Of a stretch of DNA of 26,868 nt, positions 15,820 to 23,285 are shown in pieces (the stretch's first letter is position 1; each line of letters begins with the position of its first letter). The stretch spans positions 1-26,868 of the forward strand of contig JAGUYV010000218.1 of assembly GCA_020061125.1 (NCBI GenBank), read 5' to 3'. The notes beneath the pieces are model-generated. The model ran no database searches and was not told the origin of the DNA. It was given only the letters and a program-made list of their open reading frames with translations. A program made the translations under genes and the position numbers. Origin of the DNA: a bacterium (GTDB lineage: Bacteria > UBP15 > UBA6099 > DSWB01).

Positions 15820-17001
15820 TCAGATGTTCTCAATAAGAACGGCCTTGCCCATACCTCCGCCCACGCACAGCGAGGCGATTCCGTTCTTGAGGCCGCGGCG
15901 CTTCATTTCATAAATGAGGCTCGTGGTGACGCGCGCGCCCGTGCATCCCACGGGGTGGCCGAGCGCCACGCCGCTGCCGTTCACATTCGTGATGTCCCGG
16001 TTCAGGCCCAGGCCCTTTTCACATGCCAGATACTGGGCCGCGAACGCTTCGTTGACCTCGAACAACTGAATGTCGTCCAGGGACATGCCGGTCTTCTTGA
16101 GCAGTTTGTTGATGGCTGGCACGGGGCCGTAGCCCATGCGCTCCGGCTCGACCCCGGCCACGGCGTGGTCCACGATGCGGGCCAGGGGCTTGAGGCCTTC
16201 CTTTTCCGCGCGTTTGGCGCTCATGAGCACCACGGCGGCCGCTCCGTCGTTAATGCCGCTGGCGTTGGCCGCGGTCACGGTTCCGTCCTTCTTGAATGCG
16301 GGTTTGAGCTTGCCGAGCTTTTCCATGGACAGGCCATCGCGCGGATGCTCATCAGTGTCGCACATGATGGGATCGCCCTTGCGCTGCGGCACGGGAACGG
16401 GCACGATCTCATCCTTGAAGCGGCCTTCCTTGATGGCGGCTACGGCGCGGTTCTGGCTGGTGAGCGCCAGTTCGTCCTGGTCTTCGCGAGAGATGCCGAA
16501 TTCCGCGGCAAGGTTTTCGGCCGTGATGCCCATAAGAAATCCACCCAGGGGATCGGTGAGGCCCTGGAACAGGCTGTCCACGCACGCCACATCGCGGTTG
16601 CGCGCGCCCCAGCGCATTTCATACAGCACATACGGGATACGGCTCATGCTCTCGGTGCCGCCGGCCACCACCACTTCGTGCTCGCCCGTCTGGATTTGCT
16701 GCATGCCGAACACGATGGCCTGCATGCCGCTGGCGCACTGGCGCTGAACGGTCATGCCCGGCGTGGTGAACGGAATGCCCGCCTTGAGCAACACGGTGCG
16801 GCCGATGTTGATTTCATCGTTGCGCATGAAGCACTGGCCCAGGATCACATCGTCAATGATCGAATAATCCTCGACCCCGGCCCTTTTGAGAGCTTCTTTG
16901 ACCGCTACAACGCCCAGGTCGCAGCTCGAAATGTCCTTGAACATGCCGCCGAAATCGCCTATCGGCGTCCTTGCCGCTCCAACAATGACTACCTCTTCCA
17001 T
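15820..17001 (-). CDS. acetyl-CoA acetyltransferase (thiolase)
   Basis: 393 residues from the chosen start, the normal length for the family. The enzyme condenses two acetyl-CoA to acetoacetyl-CoA or, in reverse, cleaves 3-ketoacyl-CoA. Catalytic residues are C89 (QRQCASGMQ), N317 (VNEAF), H349 (GHPVG) and C379 (SLCVGGGMG), at nearly the same numbers as in the Zoogloea enzyme. The frame is open for 13 more codons upstream, but the ATG at 17001 has a GGAGG site (17007-17011) seven bases away at typical spacing and begins directly with the conserved [14 protein letters not shown] strand. It follows the hydroxyacyl-CoA dehydrogenase gene by 77 bases on the same strand, so the two probably form an operon. 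Whether it works in synthesis or degradation cannot be told; acetoacetyl-CoA is the likeliest substrate. Confidence 0.95.
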   Translation of the reverse strand: MEEVVIVGAARTPIGDFGGMFKDISSCDLGVVAVKEALKRAGVEDYSIIDDVILGQCFMRNDEINIGRTVLLKAGIPFTTPGMTVQRQCASGMQAIVFGMQQIQTGEHEVVVAGGTESMSRIPYVLYEMRWGARNRDVACVDSLFQGLTDPLGGFLMGITAENLAAEFGISREDQDELALTSQNRAVAAIKEGRFKDEIVPVPVPQRKGDPIMCDTDEHPRDGLSMEKLGKLKPAFKKDGTVTAANASGINDGAAAVVLMSAKRAEKEGLKPLARIVDHAVAGVEPERMGYGPVPAINKLLKKTGMSLDDIQLFEVNEAFAAQYLACEKGLGLNRDITNVNGSGVALGHPVGCTGARVTTSLIYEMKRRGLKNGIASLCVGGGMGKAVLIENI

Positions 17002-17078
17002 GTCTACCTCCGGGATATTTGCTTTTGTCCGCCGTTTCAAAACATTGATTTATCTTTTAAAAACCGGACGGGTGAATT

Positions 17079-18191
17079 TCAAATAATAAACGCGCCGCCG
17101 AATTTTTGGGCGTATTCGCGGATGCGTTCATCCATGGCCTGCGCGCCACCTGTTTCCCCGGTGTATGCGAACGGAGGCTTTTTGAACAAAGCGCCGTTGC
17201 GCATGGCGGTGTCAATATCCTCTTTCGAAGCCACGCCCTCGGCGGCCATGCGCCGCGCCTCGGCCACCACAGCCGTGAGTACGCGCGCCACCACGAGGTC
17301 CCGGTTTTCCTCGGAACCCGTGGGCTTGACCGCCGCCGGATCCCTGTGATCATACAAGCCTCGGCCCGTGCTTACGCCCAGGTCGCCCGCGGCCACGCGC
17401 TCGCGGATCTCCACGGGCACCGCGAACCGGGGACCGAACGCCGCGTTCAGGATGCCGATCACTTCGGCCAGCAGCGCCAGTCCGAGTTGATCCGCCATGC
17501 GAAACAGTCCCACGGGCATGCCGCCCTCGGGCTTGACCAGGAACGAATCAATGTCGCGCCGGTCCGCCAGGCCCTCCTGCTCGCAGCGCATGGCCTCAAG
17601 CATGGCCGCGCACAACAGCCGGTTCACGATAAACCCGGCCGAATCCCTGCACAGCACCGGAGTCTTGCCCATGGCCTGCGCCACAGCGAATACCGTGCGT
17701 GCGGTTTCGTCGCTGGTTTGCTCCGCGCGAATGACCTCCACAAGCGGCATCATGGATGCAGGATTGAAAAAATGCATTCCGGCGACACGGTCGCGGCGGC
17801 CTGTCTTCTCGCCAATGGCCGCAATGGACAGCGCGCTCGTGTTGCTTGCAAGCACTGTATGCTCCGGGCATTCGCGGTCCAGTTCCGCGAACACGGCCTG
17901 CTTGATTGAGAGCTTCTCGGGCACGGCTTCAATCACCAGATCCACATCCGCGAACGGGCCGTAATCCAGCGCTGGCTCAATGAGCGCGATTTTCTCTTCC
18001 ATATCTTCAGCGGTCATGCGGCGGCGCCTGACCTTGAATTCATACACCTGGCGGCAGCGCGCCACGCCCGCGTCAAGAAACCGCTTGTCCACATCCTTGA
18101 GCGCCACGCGCAGTCCTGCCTGGGTGGCCACGAACGCCAGCTCCCCGCCCATGACTCCCGCGCCCGCTATCCCGATCTTTTTCACTTCCAT
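17079..18191 (-). CDS. 3-hydroxyacyl-CoA dehydrogenase
   Basis: 370 residues, a soluble NAD(P)-dependent enzyme interconverting 3-hydroxyacyl-CoA and 3-ketoacyl-CoA. The N-terminal Rossmann domain has GAGVMG at 10-15; the catalytic motif is H140 in HFFNP with E152 in VEVI, and the SNTS motif is at 116-119. The first C-terminal 3HCDH domain ends near 282 with the characteristic TGRGLYD motif. About 88 further residues follow that resemble part of a second 3HCDH domain, so the protein is longer than the usual 280-290-residue Hbd and more like the dehydrogenase part of FadB/FadN-type proteins. No enoyl-CoA hydratase domain is present. It is the first gene of a two-gene unit with the thiolase, with GAGG just before the ATG and GGGAGG 11 bases upstream. 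Confidence 0.93.
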   Translation of the reverse strand: MEVKKIGIAGAGVMGGELAFVATQAGLRVALKDVDKRFLDAGVARCRQVYEFKVRRRRMTAEDMEEKIALIEPALDYGPFADVDLVIEAVPEKLSIKQAVFAELDRECPEHTVLASNTSALSIAAIGEKTGRRDRVAGMHFFNPASMMPLVEVIRAEQTSDETARTVFAVAQAMGKTPVLCRDSAGFIVNRLLCAAMLEAMRCEQEGLADRRDIDSFLVKPEGGMPVGLFRMADQLGLALLAEVIGILNAAFGPRFAVPVEIRERVAAGDLGVSTGRGLYDHRDPAAVKPTGSEENRDLVVARVLTAVVAEARRMAAEGVASKEDIDTAMRNGALFKKPPFAYTGETGGAQAMDERIREYAQKFGGAFII

Positions 18192-18222
18192 GCCTCACAA
18201 AACCTCCCGCGAGAATTGCGGC

Positions 18223-18252
18223 ATTATAACGCGCCGCAGCGAACGCCCGCAA
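18223..18252 (-). promoter_or_regulatory. promoter candidate for the dehydrogenase-thiolase operon
   Basis: On the minus strand TTGCGG (18252-18247) and a perfect TATAAT (18228-18223) are 18 bases apart. The start would be near 18216, about 25 nt before the ATG at 18191. This suggests that the two acyl-CoA genes are transcribed apart from the upstream gfo/idh gene. Confidence 0.5.
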
Positions 18253-18288
18253 CCGTGCGCCTCGCCCTCTGGATTCCGCAAATTCGAA

Positions 18289-19344
18289 TTAAACCGTGAT
18301 GTCGTCCGGGCGCACGGGTTCGCCCGAGTTCGAGCTTTTGATGGCTGCGTGCGCAAACTGGAGCACCTGCCGCCCGCGCTCGCCCGTGAGGCGCGGCTCC
18401 CCGCCGTCCAGTAGCACGCCAATATAGTGCAGCGTGGAATCCGTGAACGAATCCACCCAGTCGTCGCGCAAATCCTCGAACGCCGTAGTCACGCCCCCGC
18501 GGCACAGGGTCAGCACTGGCTCGTCCAGAAGCCGCGCCGTGCACCGTGACAGATACAGAACGCCCTCGGATCCGGTTATCTCCACGCGCTCGTCCGCAGT
18601 GTAATATTTCGATTTCATGGTCATGTGCGGAGAAAAGGTGCTATCCAGGTAACCGGCCATGCCGTTTTTGTACTTCCAGGAAATCATGGCCGGTGCGTCC
18701 ACGATGCCGAACGAGCGGTCCACCCACCCGTTGACCGACTCGATGGGGCCGAAGAAATCAATGGCGATGGAGAACTTGTGGTATCCATCGTCGAAGATGT
18801 TGGGGCCGCCGCCGCAGGTCTGCTCGTTGAGCCGCCACAGCCATGCGGACAGAGGCACCTTCCATCCGCCCCGCGCGCCGCCTCCGAGGTGGATGCGCAC
18901 ACTCAACGGCTGCCCAATGGCACCGTCCTCGATCAGTTCTCTGGCTTTGACATAAGGAGGATAAAAATCAAAATTCTCGAACACCTTGAGTTTGACATTG
19001 TTCTCGCGCGCGGCCCGGATCATGGCGTCGCACTCGGACACGGTGAGGGCCATGGGCTTCTGCACGGACACATGCTTACCCGCCTCGCATGCGTCCACGC
19101 AAACCTGTTTGTGGAGATGGTGCGGCACGATGATTTCCACGGCCTGCACATCCGGGTCGGCAAGGAGCTTGTGATAGTCCGTGTAAACGCGTTCCGCGCC
19201 CCACTCGGCCCCGCGCCGCGCCGCCAGCTCCGGGTTCACATCGCACACTGCGAAAATCCGCGCCCTGCGGCTGCGCGCGTATCCCGGCGCATGCAGATCC
19301 GTAATCCGGCCGCACCCTATGATTCCCACATTCAATTCCGTCAC
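18289..19344 (-). CDS. Gfo/Idh/MocA-family oxidoreductase
   Basis: 351 residues from a GTG start. The family binds NAD(P) in an N-terminal Rossmann domain (GIIGCG at 7-12) and oxidises or reduces sugars, inositols or related polyols in a C-terminal alpha/beta domain. The usual EKP motif is QKP here (Q95-K96-P97), keeping the catalytic lysine; a DDGYHK segment supplies the expected histidine. No signal peptide, so cytoplasmic. The frame extends upstream to an ATG at 19404, but a promoter (TTGCCC/TACAAT) overlaps that stretch, whereas the GTG at 19344 has GAGGG four bases away, AAGGA ten bases away and the Rossmann strand directly after it. The substrate cannot be inferred. The sugar isomerase-like gene upstream on the same strand is a possible pathway partner. 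Confidence 0.9.
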   Translation of the reverse strand: MTELNVGIIGCGRITDLHAPGYARSRRARIFAVCDVNPELAARRGAEWGAERVYTDYHKLLADPDVQAVEIIVPHHLHKQVCVDACEAGKHVSVQKPMALTVSECDAMIRAARENNVKLKVFENFDFYPPYVKARELIEDGAIGQPLSVRIHLGGGARGGWKVPLSAWLWRLNEQTCGGGPNIFDDGYHKFSIAIDFFGPIESVNGWVDRSFGIVDAPAMISWKYKNGMAGYLDSTFSPHMTMKSKYYTADERVEITGSEGVLYLSRCTARLLDEPVLTLCRGGVTTAFEDLRDDWVDSFTDSTLHYIGVLLDGGEPRLTGERGRQVLQFAHAAIKSSNSGEPVRPDDITV

Positions 19345-19375
19345 AATGCCCTCATCCTTCCCGGAAATCTGCCCT

Positions 19376-19404
19376 ATTGTACACGCGCGGCCTCGGCCGG
19401 GCAA
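19376..19404 (-). promoter_or_regulatory. promoter candidate for the Gfo/Idh gene
   Basis: On the minus strand TTGCCC (19404-19399) and TACAAT (19381-19376) are separated by 17 bases (4/6 and 5/6 consensus). The start falls near 19369, giving a leader of about 25 nt to the GTG at 19344. The ATG at 19404 lies inside this -35 and would not be transcribed. Confidence 0.5.
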
Positions 19405-19430
19405 CCCTGCCGCCCCCGCGCCCGGTTGCC
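19400..19430. promoter_or_regulatory. inverted repeat overlapping the Gfo/Idh -35 region
   Basis: GGCAACC (19400-19406) and GGTTGCC (19424-19430) form a perfect 7-bp inverted repeat with a 17-base spacer. One half-site overlaps the predicted -35 box. A regulator-binding site is possible; a chance hairpin in GC-rich DNA is equally possible. Confidence 0.3.
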
Positions 19431-19580
19431 TGTTCGCGTACGGCTCTTATTATGTATGGAAAGAAGACATGCGTGCTGCATGGAACCGCACCAAGTGTTT
19501 TCAAAAAAGGTGTTTGAATCCTGCGGCAATGGGTAAATAAATATCAGCAGGAACGGACCTTTTCATAACCTCCTTGGAAA

Positions 19581-19610
19581 ACCCTCCCGCCACAGGGAGG
19601 GTATTTTTTT
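19581..19610. terminator. intrinsic terminator hairpin
   Basis: ACCCTCCC (19581-19588) pairs with GGGAGGGT (19595-19602) across a 6-base loop, followed by ATTTTTTT on the plus strand and by TTTT on the minus strand. The nearest gene that could use it is the minus-strand sugar isomerase ending at 19897. The stronger T-tract is on the plus strand, which has no nearby upstream gene. Confidence 0.6.
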
Positions 19611-19645
19611 GGGTGCAGGGTGCAGGGTGCAGGGTGCAGGGTGCA
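19611..19645. repeat. five tandem copies of a heptamer
   Basis: GGGTGCA is repeated five times without error over 35 bases, immediately after the terminator T-tract and followed by an A run. It is non-coding. Such heptameric short tandem repeats are prone to copy-number change by slippage. Confidence 0.95.
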
Positions 19646-19683
19646 AAAAATCAAGCGGTCTCTATGAATGGAGCCACCGTAAA

Positions 19684-19862
19684 AGCAATCAAGAAAAGCA
19701 AAATCAATGAACACCACGGAGGCCACAGAGGGTCACAGAGGGCGCGGCCAGGGGCCGCGCTCAAAAGATCTTTCTTCGTGTCTTTGTGATTTCTTTGCAT
19801 TCTCCGTGAAACAAAACGCAAATGACATCCCCGCATCTCTCCGCGTCTTCGCGGTGTCCTTT
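19684..19862 (-). repeat. dispersed intergenic repeat, copy 2 (inverted)
   Basis: On the minus strand this element parallels copy 1: the conserved block (19862-19800, 57 of 63 bases identical), CACGAAG-type short repeats, the palindrome GCGCGGCC-AGG-GGCCGCGC (19742-19760), CTCTGTG/CTCCGTG repeats and the TTCTTGATTGCT end (19695-19684). The middle part diverges in repeat number and base composition. It lies 34 bases beyond the stop of the sugar isomerase gene and faces copy 1 across about 4.2 kb. Confidence 0.85.
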
Positions 19863-19896
19863 ACGGACAGATCGAGATCAGGGCTCAAGGTATTGC

Positions 19897-20781
19897 TTAT
19901 TCCTCGTCCAGTTCGATTAATATCTGTCGGATCCAGTTCATGCCTTCGAGGATGAATTCATTGCCCTGGCTCTTGTCGGGCCGGAATTCGAAATTGATGA
20001 CGCAAGCCGGATTGGCGCGCAGCACCGCAGACACAACGCTGCGGATGTCCACCCAGCCATCGCTCGGTTTTTGCGAGGGATGAACGGGGATTTTCCAGGG
20101 CCGCGGGGCCGTGGGATGCGTGGGGCCGAACGAATTCTGGAGATGCACGGCGCGGGTGCGCGGCGCCAGCGCCTGTACAAATTCCATAATGTTGATGCCG
20201 AAGCGGCGTGCGTCCATGTCCAGGTGCCCGACATCCAGGCAGAATCCGAGTTGCGGAAACGCATCAAGCACTTCGAGGTAGTGCGCGGCCGAGTAAAAGG
20301 TGGCGTTGTCCATGAGGTTTTCGAGAAGCACAGGCACGCCGGTTCTATCGCTGTGCGCGGCCAGAACCTCGGCGCTCAACAGCGCCATGCGCATAGCCTC
20401 GCGCTCACGGAACGCGCCCGGCGCCGCGCCTGCGAACTGCTCGGGCCGTTGCACATGCACCACGGTGTATTCGCCGCCCAGTTCCGCGGCCAGATCCATG
20501 TTGTGCATCATCAGCCCCACGGCGTGGCAACGCCGGTCGTCGTCTGGATCCACGATGCACGCGAGCAGCGGATTCTCGGGATAGTCTTCGGGCATGAACA
20601 TTGGGGTATGCACGCTGAACCGCAGGTCCGTGCCGCGGATATATTCCAGGAGCGAGCCGCGGGTCGCGGGATCGAAAATCACAAATTCTGCGCGCCGCAA
20701 ACCAAACGCATCAAGCCGCCACAGGTTTTCCACCCGCGCCACGACCATGCCCAGATTCTCGAACTGCGGCGCTACCGCCAT
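19897..20781 (-). CDS. sugar phosphate isomerase/epimerase-like TIM-barrel protein
   Basis: 294 residues from the chosen ATG. The fold is that of the xylose isomerase-like/AP endonuclease 2 TIM barrel, with the expected metal-site residues at strand ends: E in LLENLMD, D and H in CLDVGHLD, H in AVHLQNS and E in INFEFRP. Cytoplasmic, no signal peptide. Members isomerise or epimerise sugars or polyols, often beside Gfo/Idh oxidoreductases as here, but the substrate is not predictable. An upstream ATG at 20853 would add 24 poorly conserved-looking residues; a TATAAT at 20835-20830 lies between the two starts, so the ATG at 20781 is preferred. An endonuclease IV role is unlikely because the DNA-repair signatures are not evident. 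Confidence 0.8.
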   Translation of the reverse strand: MAVAPQFENLGMVVARVENLWRLDAFGLRRAEFVIFDPATRGSLLEYIRGTDLRFSVHTPMFMPEDYPENPLLACIVDPDDDRRCHAVGLMMHNMDLAAELGGEYTVVHVQRPEQFAGAAPGAFREREAMRMALLSAEVLAAHSDRTGVPVLLENLMDNATFYSAAHYLEVLDAFPQLGFCLDVGHLDMDARRFGINIMEFVQALAPRTRAVHLQNSFGPTHPTAPRPWKIPVHPSQKPSDGWVDIRSVVSAVLRANPACVINFEFRPDKSQGNEFILEGMNWIRQILIELDEE

Positions 20782-20829
20782 GCCGCGCAACCCCCGCCGG
20801 AGCGGTTCGCTCCCGCCCTCATTTGTGGT

Positions 20830-20835
20830 ATTATA
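20830..20835 (-). promoter_or_regulatory. -10 element for the sugar isomerase-like gene
   Basis: A perfect TATAAT on the minus strand, about 48 bases before the preferred start codon. The best -35 candidate is TTTCCA with a 19-base spacer, which is weak. It lies just after the topA terminator hairpin, where a new promoter is expected. Confidence 0.4.
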
Positions 20836-20860
20836 ACCAATCCCGCGGCGCAAATGGAAA

Positions 20861-20883
20861 GCGCCCGGCTGTGTGCCGGGCGC
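20861..20883 (-). terminator. terminator hairpin after topA
   Basis: GCGCCCGGC (20861-20869) and GCCGGGCGC (20875-20883) form a perfect 9-bp stem with a 5-base loop, about 40 bases after the topA stop on the minus strand. The following T-tract is short (TTTCCATTT), so efficiency is uncertain. Confidence 0.65.
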
Positions 20884-20922
20884 CCATGGAATCTTGTGTG
20901 GAGATTTTGCGAACCAACAGGC

Positions 20923-23217
20923 CTATTCCCTGTCTTCCCTGTCTTCCCGGTCTTCCTTTTTCTCGTCTTTAGGCATTTCATACACGGCGCCGCAGGCTTC
21001 GTTGGCGCATTTCTTGACGGTCTTTCCCTTGAGGCTCGCGCGTGTCATGAACGCTCCGCACTTCTCGCATTTCTCGTCCTCGATGGGCGGATACCAGGAC
21101 ACATAATCACAATCGGGATATTTTGAACATCCGTAAATCGTCTTGCGCTTCTTGGTGATCTTTTTGACGACTTTCCCGTCGCAGCCTGGCTTGGGGCAAT
21201 CGAAATCGCCGATGTACGGCTTGATGTTGCGGCACTTGGGATAACCCGAGCAGGCCATGAACTTGCCGTACCGGCCCTCGCGAATCAGGAACTCGCTGCC
21301 GCACTTGTCGCAGAACTCGCCAGTGGGCACGGGTTCGGATTTCTTGGTTGCGCCCTTGCTGCGCCCGGAAATGGGATCGAACGGCTCGGTGTAGGTGCAG
21401 TCCGGGTATTTCGAGCAACCCAGGAACAGCCCGTAGCGCCCGGCCTTTATGACCATGTTCGCCCCGCACTCCTTGCACTTGACATCGGTCTCTTCCTCGT
21501 ACTTCATGTTGTGCTCGGCCTTGTCGAGTTCCTTGACGAAGGTTTCGTAGAAATCCGCAACCACCTTCTGCCACTCGATGTCGCCCTCTTCAACCTTGTC
21601 CAGGTTGTCTTCCATGCGGGCGGTGAATTCGTCGTCCACGATGTCCTTGAAGTTCTTGCTCAACAACTCGGTGACGATGAAGCCCCACTTGGTGGGGATG
21701 AAGGAACGCTTCTCCATGGTCACATAGCCGCGTTTTTTCAAAGTCTCGATGGTTGGCACGAAAGTGCTGGGGCGTCCGATGCCCTTTTCTTCGAGCACGC
21801 GCACCAGCGAGGCTTCGGAGTAGCGCGGAGGCGGTTTGGTGAAGTGCTGTTTGAGGACAAGATTCTCCATGTTCACAAGCTCGCCCTCGGAAACCTGGGG
21901 CAGCTTCTGCTCTTCCTTTTGTTCCTTGTCTCCGTTGCCGCCGTTCTCTTCCTTCACGGCTTTGATGACCTTCTGCCAGCCGTCAAAAATCAGCACGGAG
22001 CCGGTGGCGCGGAAGATGTAATCGCCGCCCGCGATGTCTATGCGCGTGATGTCCACCACCGCGGAGCGCATCTGTGAGGCCAGAAACCGGTTCCAGATGA
22101 GTTCGTAAAGGCGGTATTGATCGCGGGACAGATTGTCCTTGATATGTCTGGGTTCGTAAGCCACATTGGTGGGTCGCACGGCTTCGTGCGCGTCCTGCAT
22201 GCCCGCTTTACCCTTGAACACATTGGGCTTGGACGGAATGTAATCCGTTCCGAATTTGTCCTTGATGTAGTCTCGCGCCTGGTCCTGGGCATAGGAAGAA
22301 ACGCGTGTGGAATCCGTTCTCATGTAGGTGATGAGACCGACCACGCCTTCACTGCCCAGTTCCACGCCTTCATAGAGTTGCTGGGCGATGGTCATGGTTT
22401 TTGACGCCGAGAAGTTGAGGCGCCGGGCCGCGTCCTGCTGCAAAGAGCTGGTGATGAACGGCGCGGGCGGGCGGCGTTTTTCGCGCCGCGTAGTCACAGA
22501 ATCCACTTTATAGGACAGAGCGCGCAGTTCGGTTTCAAATTTCCGGGCCTGCTCTTCATTTTCGACTTTGATTTCCCCGTCCCTGTTGCCGTGGAACTGG
22601 GCCTGGATGCCGCCCGGACCCTGTTCGCGCGAGAAATCTCCGGTGAGCGACCAGGATTCGTCGGGCACGAACTGGTTGATTTCTTTTTCGCGATCGCAGA
22701 TGAGGCGCACGGCCACGCTCTGCACGCGCCCGGCGCTCAAGCCGCCTTTGAGAAATTTCCACAGCAGCGGGCTGATCTTGTAACCCACCAGTCTGTCCAG
22801 CACGCGCCGCGCCTGCTGCGCGTTCACAAGCCGCATGTCTATGTCCGTGGTGTTCTGCAACGCTTCCCGGATCGCCTTTTCCGTGATCTCGTTGAAGCGC
22901 ATGCGCTTGATGGGTTTCTTGCTGTCGAACAGCCTGGACAGATGCCAGGCGATGGATTCGCCCTCGCGGTCAGGGTCGGTTGCGAGGATGACTTTGTCGC
23001 ACTGCTCGCCGCTTTTTTTCAGGGAGCTGATCAGCTTGCCCTTGCCCCGCACCTGCACATAGCGCGGCTTGAAGTCCTTCTTGATATCAATGCCCAGTTC
23101 CTTTTCAGGAAGGTCATAGATATGTCCCAGGCAATAGTGCAGGACATACTGCTCCCCCACGATTTTGCCGATGGACTGCACCTTGGCTTTTGATTCCACA
23201 ATGATCATATCTGGCAT
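20923..23217 (-). CDS. topA: DNA topoisomerase I
   Basis: 764 residues from the ATG. The type IA enzyme relaxes negative supercoils. With ATG numbering, the Toprim domain has E8 (VESKAK) and D81-P-D-R-E-G-E87, and the catalytic tyrosine is Y298 in LITYMRTDSTRVS. Four C-terminal four-cysteine zinc ribbons follow; the first two carry the common CSxYPxC end and the last is CEKCG...CANEAC. The protein ends with a charged tail of repeated DRE triplets. A GTG four codons upstream (23229) is an alternative start; the ATG at 23217 is preferred because AGGTG lies nine bases before it. It follows dprA on the same strand, a pairing common in bacteria. Upstream, a GATCA-N5-TGATC palindrome lies at 23247-23261. 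Confidence 0.97.
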   Translation of the reverse strand: MPDMIIVESKAKVQSIGKIVGEQYVLHYCLGHIYDLPEKELGIDIKKDFKPRYVQVRGKGKLISSLKKSGEQCDKVILATDPDREGESIAWHLSRLFDSKKPIKRMRFNEITEKAIREALQNTTDIDMRLVNAQQARRVLDRLVGYKISPLLWKFLKGGLSAGRVQSVAVRLICDREKEINQFVPDESWSLTGDFSREQGPGGIQAQFHGNRDGEIKVENEEQARKFETELRALSYKVDSVTTRREKRRPPAPFITSSLQQDAARRLNFSASKTMTIAQQLYEGVELGSEGVVGLITYMRTDSTRVSSYAQDQARDYIKDKFGTDYIPSKPNVFKGKAGMQDAHEAVRPTNVAYEPRHIKDNLSRDQYRLYELIWNRFLASQMRSAVVDITRIDIAGGDYIFRATGSVLIFDGWQKVIKAVKEENGGNGDKEQKEEQKLPQVSEGELVNMENLVLKQHFTKPPPRYSEASLVRVLEEKGIGRPSTFVPTIETLKKRGYVTMEKRSFIPTKWGFIVTELLSKNFKDIVDDEFTARMEDNLDKVEEGDIEWQKVVADFYETFVKELDKAEHNMKYEEETDVKCKECGANMVIKAGRYGLFLGCSKYPDCTYTEPFDPISGRSKGATKKSEPVPTGEFCDKCGSEFLIREGRYGKFMACSGYPKCRNIKPYIGDFDCPKPGCDGKVVKKITKKRKTIYGCSKYPDCDYVSWYPPIEDEKCEKCGAFMTRASLKGKTVKKCANEACGAVYEMPKDEKKEDREDREDRE

Positions 23218-23246
23218 AAGAGCGTTCACCTGTTCCCGTTCGGTTC

Positions 23247-23261
23247 GATCACAATTTGATC
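23247..23261. promoter_or_regulatory. small palindrome between dprA and topA
   Basis: GATCA (23247-23251) and TGATC (23257-23261) are perfect inverted repeats around CAATT in the 68-base gap before topA. It could be an operator, but the gap is AT-richer than its surroundings and the half-sites are short. Confidence 0.2.
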
Positions 23262-23285
23262 ATTTTGCACGATTTGTCCCATAAA

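Noticed and set aside
15775-17349. Plus-strand open frame of 524 codons across the thiolase gene
   Set aside because: It runs through the thiolase and into the dehydrogenase gene on the opposite strand and begins at the terminator hairpin; both minus-strand genes carry intact catalytic motifs.
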